Below the pieces are notes generated by a model. The model was not told the origin of the DNA. It ran no database searches and saw only the letters and a list, made by a program, of their open reading frames with translations. From Botryotinia globosa (Eukaryota > Ascomycota > Leotiomycetes > Helotiales > Sclerotiniaceae), in contig RCSZ01000011.1 of assembly GCA_014898425.1 (NCBI GenBank), positions 1,796,501 to 1,860,500 of the forward strand: DNA of 64,000 nucleotides, read 5' to 3'. Positions 11,945 to 22,706 of the stretch are shown piece by piece. A program made the position numbers and the translations under genes. Numbering within the stretch: the first letter of the stretch is position 1; each line of letters begins with the position of its first letter.

Positions 11945-13235
11945 TTATTTACCACCACCGCCACGCTTTTGTTCGAGGAAGAGGACCTTTTTGCGGACTA
12001 GATGGGGATGGGGGGTTAGCTTTGAGATTGTAGTGTGTCGAGGTTTGACTCAAGGAGGGTTTGAGGGGGTGGGGGAATGAATCTCGAAGTTTGATGGAGA
12101 GGAGGGGTTTGAGTGGGTTTTGTAAGGAGAGCGGCGGGGGAGGTTGGGTTTGAGTTCGAGTTTGAGTATGAGGGTGTGGAAGTGTTGGAGAGGGATTGCG
12201 ATGGATTGCGATGGATTGCGATGGAGAAGTGGGTAGGAGAGATAGATATGAGATAGAGCTGGCGGATCGAGATTTCGAGTTGGTGGTAGTAGAGAGATAG
12301 AGAAAGAGGTGAAGGAATCGAATATAGATTCAGAGAGGAGGGAAGAACAGGCCGAAGCGCGCAGACGTGTTTGGATTCTATGAAGTATCCATGATGCGAA
12401 GCGAGACGAGACGAGATGATAAACCGGCAGTGTAAATGCTGCGTAGACAATTGGACCGCGACTTAAATGTATTTCGGTTTCCATGAGATTCCCTTCCTTC
12501 CTTATGCGGCAGAATGTAATGCGAATGCGAATATATGTATTTTCAGCGTCGTAGCTTGTGTAACTTTCCAAATTCCATATCCTCTCTGCTTCGTTCACGA
12601 ATCGCATTTCTCAGTCTGCATCTCTGGCTCTGACTCTGTCTCCATTTTCTCAATCGTAGAGAGGAATTCCAATATACGTTTCCCGATCGCATTCTCTCTT
12701 CCTTCACTAGCACAACTCGATTGATTCCCATCATCTCTCTCAATCCAACATCTCTCCTCTCTTCAACCCCTCTTCTCCCTCCAAAGCCCCCCATCCCCCA
12801 TCCCCCTCCCCTCACCCCCAAAGTCCTCCTCAAAACCACAAACCCCCCAAGGAACCTCAAACCTCAAAACCAAAAAAAAACTCACCAACAGGATCATACT
12901 TCAACATACTAAGCGGTCGATGCGCCCGCGGTCGAATAAGCGTCTTATAGTAGCCCGTTAACGCCATGGAAATGAGTCGGACGGGGATTGTACGGGATTT
13001 CGCTGTGAGGGAGGGGGAAGGGTGTTAGTTTATGTTTCTTTTGTGTAGGTATTGTGTTATTTTTGGGGGAGGGTTGGGGTTTTGTGTGCGGGGGGAGAGA
13101 GGGGGAGGAGAAGCTATAAAGGAGATGAGGAATTGAAGAGGAGAGGATGGAGAGGATAGATAGATGGATGGTATATCAAGGCGTAGGTAGCTGTATATGT
13201 ACAAAAACACGAGACAAAATACCTTTTTTCGCCAT
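11945..13235 (-). CDS. mrpl39: Mitochondrial large-subunit ribosomal protein bL33m (MRPL39)
   Basis: Three coding exons on the minus strand: 13223-13235 (13 nt), 12886-13002 and 11945-11997. Total 183 nt, 60 aa. Exon 1 supplies only MAKK plus one base. Intron 1 (220 nt) has donor GTATTT, branch CTAAC and a CACAG acceptor; intron 2 (888 nt) has donor GTGAGT, branch GCTAACC and acceptor ATCTAG. The joined protein begins [16 protein letters not shown] and contains the bL33m signature [17 protein letters not shown] near its C-terminus, ending in GGGGK. Yeast Mrpl39 shares the V.YDPVV..HVLF core. The protein belongs to the 54S mitoribosomal subunit; known bL33 proteins lie near the E site. No single reading frame shows the gene; it appears only on splicing. 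All three phases fit. Confidence 0.9.
11998..12885 (-). other. Unusually long (888-nt) second intron of the bL33m gene
   Basis: Intron between the last two coding exons of bL33m. It carries a GATTGCGATG-type tandem repeat (about 12194-12226) and long C/T-rich stretches (12740-12860 as read on the plus strand). Several 70-185-codon open frames on both strands fall inside it; none has a domain or a splice pattern of its own. Most introns in this window are 50-120 nt, so this one stands out. Confidence 0.7.
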
Positions 13236-14234
13236 ATTGAAATCCAGAGATTAATTTGGGATGTGGTGTGGTGTGGTGGAGAGGAGGAGAGCTGCTGGTG
13301 GATGGGTGTTTGGTTTCTATCGCTCTACTCTGGATACTCTAGAGGGTTGGATGTAAAATTATTGCGCGCGCGAGATGGGGGTGGGTAGGTGGGTGCCTGA
13401 GGCACTTAATGATCTTTTGGGTTTTTGATTGTCCAGATGATATACAAAGGTGAAGATTTGATTTTGTATTTTAATATGTAAATGTTAGGTTTTGTTTTTG
13501 TTTTTATTTTGTATTTTGAAGATATGAGACTACAAGTCAAATATAGATTGAGTGATGATTTGATATGATTTGATATGATTTTCTAGAGTATCTACTCGTG
13601 ATGGGGATTCGGTGGAATCACGTGATTGAGTTGTAGTGAACCTTCTTGGGTGGCTGATGATGGCTGATGATGGCTGATACCTAACTACTTCCTCCCAGAT
13701 TCCAAAATGTCATGGGAACCTTGGAAGCTGGAGTCCTACCTATCTAATCACATGACCTCTCCAGATCCTACTCTGCACTCGTGATAATGCCTTTGCTATG
13801 AAAACGTGATGTCTGTAGAACGATGAGTGATGAGGTGATTACCTAGGTACGATTGAATATGGATCATGTCTAGGTACTCATCTGTGACAAACGTGATGAC
13901 TGAGTATTTGATAGTGACAAATCACTCGGAAGCACGTGAGTAGGTGAGTAGATGAGATGGTAGATGGATGCCCAGGTACGATTTGTAATAAACATACAGA
14001 GTACGATTCTTCATATTCTCAACGCTTTTCTATTCGAAACATGAAATTATAATAAATTTACAGGATAATCCTCGTGACTCGTAACAAGCGGTGAATACAT
14101 CCAAGACTTCAATTGCATTCAAAGTTCCAACAGGAGGTCTTAGTCCGTACTCCGTACAGTACATAGTAGGGACATGGATATCCACTGGGAAAAAGGAGCA
14201 ATGGGTAAATATCAAGCGTCCTTTGATCCTCCAT

Positions 14235-14300
14235 GATCGATTCTCAATTCTCCATCATCGATCGTATCGATATTCAATATCGATATCTAGGATTGATCGA
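14235..14300. promoter_or_regulatory. Cluster of GATCGA light-response-like elements upstream of the vivid-like gene
   Basis: Three GATCGA/TCGATC hexamers (14235, 14258 and 14295) lie within 66 bp, with further copies at 14974, 15080-15088 and 15883. GATCGA-type elements are the core of White Collar Complex sites at light-induced Neurospora promoters, including vivid. The last copy is 181 bp before the start codon. The motif match is seen; its function is inferred. Confidence 0.4.
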
Positions 14301-14765
14301 ATCGATACTAGTGAGCGAGCCATGTGTACGGACTCCGGAGTATGTGCCGCACCTCCTAGAGTTCGAACTTCGAGGACTTGTAACTTGTAACTTGTAACTT
14401 GTATCATACATGGTATGAAGATGAAGGGGGTTCGGTCCTCGGATAAATCTTGAAAGCCAGATGGATTCGCTGAATGTGGTGTGAGTCTCCACTAAGTACT
14501 AAGTACTAAGAGTTGGAAGTGCAAGTGCAACTGTAAGCGCAATGTACATGTACGCACGCACGCACGCAAGGATGTGAATATCGTATTACCTAGTACCTAC
14601 CGTCACTGCATGTCCTTTGTCCAAAGTAGAGAAAGTGTCGAGATTCAGATGTCTCATCTATTTCTCCGATTGAGCCTCTCCAGATTCATGCAAGTCCCAA
14701 TCGAAGCAAGAGGATGACTTGGCCAATGTTGATGATATAGAGGAATGTTGATGATATTTTGTCCA

Positions 14766-14890
14766 GTCCATTCCATCCATTCCATCCATTCCATCCATTC
14801 CATCCATTCCATCCATCCATCATCCATCATCCATCCATCATCCATCATCCATCCATCCATCCATCCATCCATCCATCCATCCATCCATAG
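14766..14890. repeat. TTCCATCCA / ATCC microsatellite
   Basis: Tandem TTCCATCCA units pass into ATCC units with occasional CATCAT interruptions, about 125 bp. Translated on the minus strand it gives a WMDG repeat, which is an artefact. Confidence 0.9.
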
Positions 14891-15263
14891 CACGTGGTCA
14901 TAGACGAGAAACGTGCCAAATATATCTCTTTCCTCGTATAATTCGTTAATTTGACAATATACGGTATGATTGGTCGATCGTCACTTCTCTTTTGGCTCAC
15001 AGTGAGATGTCCTGGGGATCGAGAGAAGGAAAAAGCTTGGAACATACTTTTTTTCTCTCACCTGGCTACGGGATTATGCTCGATCGAATCATTCCATGTT
15101 CCCGTGTGTTTTATGAGATACGACACTTGATATGATTTCTCGCGAGTCTCTACAGAGTATGACATAAGCTGCATAGATACGATGAACCAAGTAGCTTTAC
15201 GATACAAAGTCAAGAGGAAGTCAGGGGTACATGGTCCCAGTTGGATATCTCAATAATTCCGCG

Positions 15264-15497
15264 TTATACTCTTTATAGCGCATTATATACATTATATACT
15301 TTATAAACTTTATATACATTATATACATTATATACTTTATATACTTTATATACTTTATATACTTTATATACTTTATATACTTTATATACTTTATATACTT
15401 TATATACTTTATATACTTTATATACTTTATATACTTTATATACTTTATATACTTTATATACTTTATATACTTTATATACTTTATATACTTTATAAAC
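15264..15497. repeat. TATACTTTA 9-bp minisatellite
   Basis: About 25 near-perfect copies of a 9-bp unit (TATACTTTA). The 5' end contains variant units with CATTATATA, and the 3' end is marked by a single TTTATAAAC variant. It is followed directly by a CTATTTCTA array. Confidence 0.9.
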
Positions 15498-15504
15498 TCT
15501 CTTG

Positions 15505-15612
15505 CTTTTATACTATTTCTACTATTTCTACTATTTCTACTATTTCTACTATTTCCACTATTTCCACTATTTCCACTATTTCCACTACGTCCACTACGTC
15601 CACTACGTCCGC
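15505..15612. repeat. CTATTTCTA to CTATTTCCA to CTACGTCCA graded 9-bp array
   Basis: A second 9-bp array in three runs: CTATTTCTA, then CTATTTCCA, then CTACGTCCA. Each variant is homogenised locally, suggesting sequential slippage expansion from one ancestral unit. Confidence 0.85.
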
Positions 15613-15684
15613 TACCATCTCAAGCCATCTTAATTCTCCCAAGAATGTAAGATTACCTAGGATTTATCTATCCTGTCATTTAAG

Positions 15685-15825
15685 ACTAAATATTAAATAC
15701 TTCTTCCTAAATCCTATATCCTATATCCTAAATCCTTAATCCTTAATACTTCTTCCTAAATCCTTAATCCTTAATCCTTCTCCCTAAATCCTATATCCTA
15801 AATCCTAAACCATAAATCCTAAAAT
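15685..15825. repeat. Degenerate AATCCTA/ATATCCTA short repeats
   Basis: Irregular 7-8-bp units (AAATCCTA, TATATCCTA, CTTAATCC). They superficially resemble telomere-like repeats but lack the fungal TTAGGG/CCCTAA core. Confidence 0.6.
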
Positions 15826-16068
15826 AACCGTCTCCCAAAATGTTGTTTCCACCCCTTCCAACCCCCTCCCTCTCCCCACTTCGATCGAATCATAATTTCT
15901 TAATCTTTGACAAGTATTTCGAGGGAATGGATATAAAGGAAAGGCTGAAGGAAAATTCAACTTCACCACTGTCAAGAAGCACAAAGTAATTCTTTGTATT
16001 ACCATCCTTCAACCCTCGAGTCATACATCTTCTGAAGAACCGTGGAAAAGAAAAGATACTCGTTCAAT

Positions 16069-16962
16069 ATGAGGTTATCTCCTGAACATGAAGAGGAGCT
16101 TAGGAAGCTGAAAGAGGTGAGTCTTTTTACTTATCCTTACTCTTACTCGTGTATGAGAGAGGGTGACATTGTCATGTCTCTCTCGATACATACGTCCATC
16201 TGGAGTATGCATGAGGCTTATCATTTCACCACAGCTTCAAGCCTTGTATGCAGAACATGCGGCCATTAAAGATCAACAAATTCAACATGGCGGAAGTCCC
16301 AGACCAGACAGTCGAGATTCTGCTTCTTCCGATTCTATGTTTCTTCCAGGCTTGTATGCTCCAAGTGGTTTCGATGTATTACAGATTCTGGTGCGTTTTC
16401 CACGCCAACTTCGAAGCAGCTGGAGTGCTCTCGTTTTGGTGAAGTAGTCTCTTGAGAAGGTACATTCGTTTTTAACATGACTCAGTTTCAAATCCAACGT
16501 CGTCCCAATCCAACATATCCCCTGGGAAATATCGATAGTGGTGTAGCTCTCGTCCTATGCGATTCCTCCCGTCCTCACTGTCCAATCGTCTACTGCAGTG
16601 AACCTTTTCAACGCCTCACAGGCTACTCTCAATCCGAAATCATTGGCAAAAACTGCAGATTCCTACAACACCCTTTTAATCCAAACACCTTTGATTACCT
16701 CGGTACTGCACCAACAATGAAGGGGATACAAAATCCAAAGAATGATCCCAACGCGATGGCGAAATTAACCATCCGAACTGCTCTCGAACGTGGCTTGGAA
16801 TCGCAGGTTGCTCTTATCAATTATCGAAAGAATGGAGAGCAATTCTTGAATGTTTTGACGACGGTACCACTTAGATTTACGACGATGGACGGAGAGGAAA
16901 AGGATTATATTGTGGGATTTCAAGCTCAAGCTCCACCAATGTTCAGACACCGTTCGGCTTGA
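16069..16962 (+). CDS. vvd: VIVID/ENVOY-type LOV-domain blue-light photoreceptor
   Basis: Three exons: 16069-16116, 16235-16390 and 16486-16962. Introns are 118 nt (GTGAGT/CACAG) and 95 nt (GTGCGT/CTCAG), both phase 0, giving 226 aa. The LOV motif GKNCRFLQ carries the flavin-adduct cysteine at about residue 125. The extended loop after it (HPFNPNTFDY...) is the insertion typical of fungal VVD and WC-1 LOV domains. Upstream, LYAPSGFDVLQIL matches the N-cap (LYAPGGYDIM...) that VVD uses for light-driven dimerisation. No zinc finger, kinase or other effector is present, so this is the short VVD type. In Neurospora VVD damps White Collar signalling and sets photoadaptation. The start is the first ATG (16069); an upstream in-frame GTG is not used. 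GATCGA elements upstream fit light induction. Confidence 0.93.
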
Positions 16963-18170
16963 GTTTGTCCAGGTCGATTTTAATGGGTCGCTTCCCCTTT
17001 GACGATTCAACGATCCTCTCGCACGGTATTCACGTGGCGATTATTTAATGGTGGTGTGGAGTTGTGCTTTTTTTTTCCTTTGCTTTTTATGAATATATGG
17101 AATTGGATGATACCCCTCGAATTTCCTAGATGGGATTTGAGCATTATTAGATGGTCATTCAGCAATCGGTACACGGAGTAAGGGAATTGCTAGGCTTGGC
17201 AGATATACATATGGGATGGGATGGGATATCATGGCGTTGGTGGTTTGTTTGTGTGAGTTTATTCACTGAGAATATCATTCACTGAAAAGAAGAATGAGAA
17301 GATATATAGTAAGAGAGGGTAGCTAGGAGAGAGATCGCCTACAGGGATGTTCAGGATGATCCAGTATCTAATCCGAAATAACAAAACAATAGTAACAAAA
17401 GTTTGAAGTGTTGTTGGGGGTTTGGGAAGTGTGAATGTGTTTTCGACACATCTTCGTCTTCAAATCATCGGATGAAGAAGAAACAATTCTTTGCAGGTGG
17501 GTACGTGTTTGGATTAGATTAATCTTTACTTTGAGTTTGAGTTGGATCATCGATTTCGATTCAATTATAGGAAATAAGGTTTTATGGAATGGGTAGGATT
17601 TCTGATTTATAGATTTATTGATTTATTGACTTATTGACTTGTGAACTTGGTTACTTGGGGGTATTATTGAAGAAGATGAGAAAAAAGAAAAAAATCAAAT
17701 ACCAAGGAGGAAATTGATATTGGAGGTAGATAGATTAATCTTTGGAATTATAAGATTGAGAATGTTTTTGGATTATTTGGGTAGTTGTGAATGGGTAGGA
17801 AGGTAGGTAGATAGATAGGTAGGTAGGTAGGTAGATAGATAGGTAGGTAGGTAGGTAGATAGATAGGTAGGTAGGTAGGTAGGTATTTGAATATCTTGAT
17901 ATTTTGATGGTTGTGAAGATCTGCATGATATTAATAATTATTAGGGTTTGGTTGTAAAGGGATGGAGAAGGGGGATATTGGTATGAAGAGGGTGGGAGAA
18001 AGGGTGGGAGGAAGAGTAAGAGTAAGAGAAAGGAAAGCGCTTTTATTAGAGGGGGTGAGTTGATAAAGTAAGTGAAATGAGTGAAATGAGTGAAATGAGT
18101 GAAATGAAATAATTATTCTTTTTTTTGTCTCGATATATAGTAACCTCAGCAAAGTTCGCGTGATTCGAGA
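16963..18170. other. Intergenic region downstream of the vivid-like gene
   Basis: 3' UTR and spacer. It contains a GTAG/GATA tetranucleotide array at 17796-17884 (GGTAGGTAGGTAGATAGATA units). Open frames here are repeat translations. The GC content drops sharply at about 18170, where the AT-rich accessory block begins. Confidence 0.5.
17796..17884. repeat. GTAG/GATA tetranucleotide microsatellite
   Basis: About 22 units of GTAG alternating with blocks of two or three GATA units in a higher-order pattern of about 32 bp. Confidence 0.85.
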
Positions 18171-18400
18171 TATAATAATAAAATCTATTATTAAAAATAA
18201 TTATAAGAAATTAATAATATTGTTAGTAGGTTCAAAAAGGATATAAAAGATATAGTACTTATATATTATAGATTCTGTATATCTAATTATATTTTATCTA
18301 TAGAGCTAGATGTAGGAAAGTAATAGGTCTTATAAATATTATTGAAAAAGTTATTTTTTTTGCATTCGCTTAATTCTCTTTGATATAGTAGTCATTATAT

Positions 18401-18582
18401 CAGGGGCCTGCGAGCCCCCGGACCCCTTGCTTTTTGAGAAAGTATTATATAATTATTTTTATTATTATAAAAATCTAAAAAGAAATTTTATTGAAAGCTT
18501 GCAGGCGAAGTCGGTTTACCTCTTTTATTTTTATCTCTTTTATTTTTATCTCTTTTATTTTTATTTCTTTTATTTTTTATTT

Positions 18583-18619
<37 letters not shown>

Positions 18620-18679
18620 ATTTTTTATTTTTTATTTTTTATTTTTTATTTTTTATTTTTTATTTTTTATTTTTTATTT

Positions 18680-18716
<37 letters not shown>

Positions 18717-18769
18717 ATTTTTTATTTTTTATTTTTTATTTTTTATTTTTTATTTTTTATTTTTTATTT

Positions 18770-18806
<37 letters not shown>

Positions 18807-19507
18807 ATTTTTTATTTTAGTGGGTCACTTCATTTCGAATTATTAATTATATCATTGAACTACGAAAGCTATAGTATTAAAATAATTTTTATTAATTTTA
18901 GACTTACTATATTCAATATAACCCTCTTTCAATTGATTATATAAGCTTTAACTATATCTATATTAATTAAACTTCAATCCTTTGAAAAACCTTTAGTTTT
19001 GAAACTAGTAATATAAAAAATATATCATTTAAAAGCTCTTAGCTTTTTATATATAGTTACTACTTTTCTTTTTTTTTTTTTTTTTTTTATTAATTTGAAT
19101 AAACTAATTTAAATGATTTCATTAAAAAAATCTAGAATTTTATATTATAAATTTTATATTATTTCAATTTGAATCCTTTATAAAAACCTTAGTTTTGAAG
19201 CTAGCAATATAAAAAATATATTATTTGAAAGCTTTTAATCTCTTATATATAGTTATTACTTTTTTTCTTTTTTATTCAATTTATATTAGCTTAAATAAGC
19301 TGATTTAAATGATTTCATTGAAAAAGTAAGGAGTTGTGCTATAGCCATAATATCAAGAAAGTCGAGCTAATCAGATTGTTTGAATCAAGCCAATCAGATT
19401 ACTTGAATTGGATCTCATTAAGCGAGATTCTCTTTTTTCGTATCTATATACACCTTCGGCCTTTGTAGGCGACAAGAATATTAAGGAGGTAAACCTCCAA
19501 TTAAAGT
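18401..19507 (+). repeat. Dispersed repeat, copy A, with GC-rich hairpin ends
   Basis: Begins with CAGGGGCCTGCGAGCCCC (inverted repeat GGGGC...GCCCC) and ends with AAGGAGGTAAACCTCCAATT, itself a hairpin (GGAGGT/ACCTCC). Shared internal blocks with copy B: CTTGCTTTTTGAGAAAGTAT; AGCTTGCAGGCGAAGTCGG; ACTACGAAAGCTATAGTATT; and AGTTTTGAAGCTAGCAATAT. A (T4-6)A microsatellite of about 300 bp expands this copy, and the block around 18970-19090 is duplicated at 19150-19330. No transposase or reverse transcriptase is readable. Confidence 0.75.
18524..18818 (+). repeat. (T4-6)A pentanucleotide-like microsatellite
   Basis: About 295 bp of TTTTA/TTTTTA units, giving an artefactual FYFLF open frame. It sits inside repeat copy A at the place where copy B has only three TTTAGATTTT-type units, so it is a copy-specific expansion. 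Confidence 0.9.
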
Positions 19508-20444
19508 CATTCGTTTAAAGTAAACACTCTTGTTCATATAAATATAATATAATAATTCTAAATTAAAATAATGAATATAAATTGAATAGCTTTATAATCT
19601 TTAAAAAAACTATATTATCTCATATCTAATATATCATTTTTTAGTTTTAATAACAATAACCTTTTTGTTTTATATACTTTTTAAATACTCTGAAAATATT
19701 TTGATAGAAATAAAATCTTAAGCTTTTCTTAATATTCTTTTTATCCCTTGTGGTAATTCTAATCTTTAAATGCTTTTCAAATATAATTTTTTTGGAAATG
19801 AACTATAAAATTTAGATGAGGAGAATAGAGTAATTAATTAATAATTAATATAGTATTATCTTTGAATCAATTAAGAATTCTTTGAGTTTTATAAATAAAA
19901 GTATTCTTCTATATAGAAACTAATTTAGATTTTTAGTAAAAGAGTGTTTGGTATTCAAATATCATAAGATAAGAATTAACTAAGTATTTTTTTTTGAATT
20001 AAAATTTTTATTGAATATATATAAATTAACTTTTTTAATAACTCTGTTTTTATATTAAAAATATTCCTATATTATTATTAATATATCCTTTGTGAAATTT
20101 ATATATATATATTATAATATATTATAAAAATAATTTTTCTATTATAATCTAAAAGGTCTATTCTCCACTATTTTTCTTTTTTCTTTTCTTTTATTAATTA
20201 CTTATTATTTTATATATATTTTTTTTATTAAGTTTTCAAATATCTAATGTTTTTATAGTATATATTTGTTAGCGCAGGACACGAGCAGTCAGTTGAATAA
20301 CCCTAGGACTAATAAGAGTCAATTATTTAATAATTATTAAAAAGTTGATATTAATAAAACTTAATCTCAAAATTATTAATTTGATTTATGATAGATTTAT
20401 AATTAATAGTATTATAAAAAGGAATATTGATATAATTATAATAC

Positions 20445-21160
20445 CAGGGGCCTGCGAGCCCCCGGACCCCTTGCTTTTTGAGAAAGTATTATATAATTAT
20501 ATTTATAATTATAAAAATCTAAAAAAGAAATTTTATTGAAAGCTTGCAGGCGAAGTCGGTTTATCTTTTTTATTTGGATTTTTTAATTTTATTTAGATTT
20601 TTTAATTTTATTTAGATTTTAGTGGATCACTTCACATCATTAATTATATCACTGAACTACGAAAGCTATAGTATTAAAATAATTTTTATTAATATTAGGT
20701 CAGCTACATTCAATATAAGCCTCTTTTAATTAATTATATAAGCTCTAGTTATATTTATACTATTTCAACTTTAATTCTTTATAAAAACCTTAGTTTTGAA
20801 GCTAGCAATATAAAAAATATATTATTTGAAAGCTCTTAATCTCTTATATATATTTATCACTTTTTTTCTTTTTCATTCAATTCATATTAGTTTAAATAAA
20901 CTGATTCAAATTGATCAATTTGATTATATTGATTAATATATATATAGAAATATAATTATAATTGTATATACAATCAATAGCAATTGACAGCAGTCAACGG
21001 CCATTATCAAGAACATTACAAAAGACTTATAACCAATCAAATGGATAGGATCGCGACTCATTTTAAACCAACAGTTTCCGAATCGAATTTTTCATATATA
21101 TACACACCTTCAGCCCTCACAAGCGACAAGAATATTAAGGAGGTAAACCTCCAATTAAAA
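20445..21160 (+). repeat. Dispersed repeat, copy B, with GC-rich hairpin ends
   Basis: Same order of blocks as copy A (18401-19507), same orientation, about 2 kb apart. The start (GGGGCCTGCGAGCCCCCGGA) is identical over more than 40 bases; internal AT-rich parts differ mainly by transitions and small indels. The ending hairpin GGAGGTAAACCTCC is retained. Upstream lies a short non-AT-rich patch (about 20270-20320). Confidence 0.75.
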
Positions 21161-21487
21161 TTTTAAAAGAATAATTTATAAATAGTTAAATGAATTTTAA
21201 ATCGATTAGAATATAAGATTAATTTCCAACAGAATTTAATATATTTTTTATATAATCTTTTATTAAGATTATTGAATTCTGATAATATTATTCAAATTGT
21301 AATTTGATAATCCTTAGAGTAAGATAAGAATGCTTTTTATAAATTCAATTTATAATTTCAAAGCGTTTTAGAATAGAGTATATAGTTTAATTATAATATT
21401 CATAAGAAAAGTCTTGATGAAGCTTTATATATATAGATTCTAGAGAAAGTTGTATATAATATATAATTCTATATATATTTTATTCTA

Positions 21488-22104
21488 TCCCCTATACCGC
21501 TGAGAATGGGCTTCAAAAGTGGTCCGTGCGATATACCTTGAATAATAAAGTCTTATTGGATAGAATGGCTATTTTAATGGATTTTCAGTTACATTTTTTA
21601 TATTATTAAATTTTGATTTCAAATATGGATTTTTTATAATTTAAAAAAAAAGAAAAGATTGAGAATTAATATATTATTACAGAATTCACCGTCTCGTGGA
21701 ACAACACGTGATTGAGTGAGGCACTCCTTCAAAACACTATTATCATGATTACAATATAAGTCTTTATTCCTTATATTTGTAAACCCTAATACCTAATTAA
21801 ACTATTCCATAATCTGATTAAAGTATATAAGATAGATATAATCTTTATAATCATATCTCAAGTCAATCTAGTTTATTATCTTCATATATATCAATCAAGT
21901 AATCAAATGTATTCAATCAACGTAGCTATTCCTTCGTAATATATATATTATTATATTAGAAGTTTTAATATAGAAAAAATATTGATTGAATTTTATATCA
22001 AAAAATAAATGTAAATATTGGGTTAAATTCAAGGAATCTTAATAATCTAATTGGTCAATAAGACCCTGTTAAGCGAGGGAGCTCATTCTCAGCGGTATAG
22101 GGGA
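21488..22104. mobile_element. TA-inserting MITE (TCCCCTATACCGCTGAGAAT family), copy 1 with nested insertion
   Basis: Terminal inverted repeats TCCCCTATACCGCTGAGAAT and ATTCTCAGCGGTATAGGGGA, flanked by TA on both sides, as for Tc1/mariner-type elements. Compared with the 341-344-bp copies at 63594 and 26942, it carries about 260 extra bases (about 21683-21940), a nested insertion of different composition. No transposase. Confidence 0.85.
21683..21940. mobile_element. Nested insertion of about 260 bp inside the MITE
   Basis: Sequence absent from the two other family members, starting near TTACAGAATTCACCGTCTCG and ending near TTCCTTCGTAA. The ends share only TTAC/GTAA; no clear long terminal repeat or target duplication could be fixed, because the flanks are simple AT sequence. 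Confidence 0.5.
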
Positions 22105-22706
22105 TATATTTATATAATTGATTTATATATAAATTAGTTTTTCTATTTTTTTATAATAAATTTTTTCAACAAATAATACAAATTGTTAAATCAAAAATAT
22201 TGAAAGCTTTTATAATATAAATAGATTATATATTACAATATTATATTTTAATGATTTTCTTTTTTATATAAAAACTTGATTACTTTTCTGTTTTAATATT
22301 ATTATCATCAAAAACTCAATACAATTTATAATTGCAATATAATTAATAATTTAAATAAAAGTGTTGATAAAAAGTTGCGAGCTTTTTTACGTTTTAATGT
22401 TTTTCGCATAAATTTTATACCTAGTACTATATATTGTAGATTTTACTCTTTTTTTAATATAAAAGAGTTTCAAGGGAATAAGTTACATATATTACACCGC
22501 TTTTGTTTTGCCATCAATGAAATCATTCTGCCCATACAAATGATCCTGGCTGGCGAAGGCGGTATAATATAATTTATTCTATATACTTTCGTACACTAGG
22601 ACAAGAAACAAGATTCAACCTTCACCTGTTTATCCAATCTAATTGAAGAAGGAAAGAAAGTGAATTACAATTCATATCATCAGCTACTTTCCCATCCTAC
22701 GTAGCT

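Larger units (their letters stand above)
13236..16068. other. 2.8-kb divergent intergenic region between bL33m and the vivid-like gene
   Basis: Upstream region of both bL33m (minus) and the LOV-protein gene (plus). It is rich in simple repeats: TGATATGATT at 13556-13580, GGCTGATGAT at 13650-13675, TTCCATCCA units at 14766-14890, and a graded block at 15264-15825 (listed separately). Several GATCGA hexamers lie between 14235 and 15888. I see no protein-coding gene; the tryptophan/methionine-rich open frames around 14.7-15.0 kb are translations of the ATCC repeat. Confidence 0.5.
18171..22370. other. AT-rich repeat block with two copies of a GC-cluster element and a MITE
   Basis: About 4.2 kb with very high AT content and no coding potential, flanked by normal-composition DNA. 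It contains repeat copies at 18401-19507 and 20445-21160 and a TIR element at 21488-22104. The composition is consistent with RIP in repeated DNA. Short GC-rich islands survive at the repeat ends. Confidence 0.75.

Noticed and set aside
12016..12860. Several 100-185-codon minus-strand frames
   Set aside because: They lie inside the 888-nt intron of bL33m and are translations of C/T-rich or tandem-repeat sequence.
14654..15045. WMDG-repeat open frames on the minus strand
   Set aside because: Translation of the ATCC microsatellite.
15685..15825. Possible interstitial telomere repeat
   Set aside because: Units are AATCCTA/ATATCCTA without the CCCTAA core and are irregular.
18427..18846. 139-codon FYFLF frame
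   Set aside because: Translation of the (T4-6)A microsatellite.
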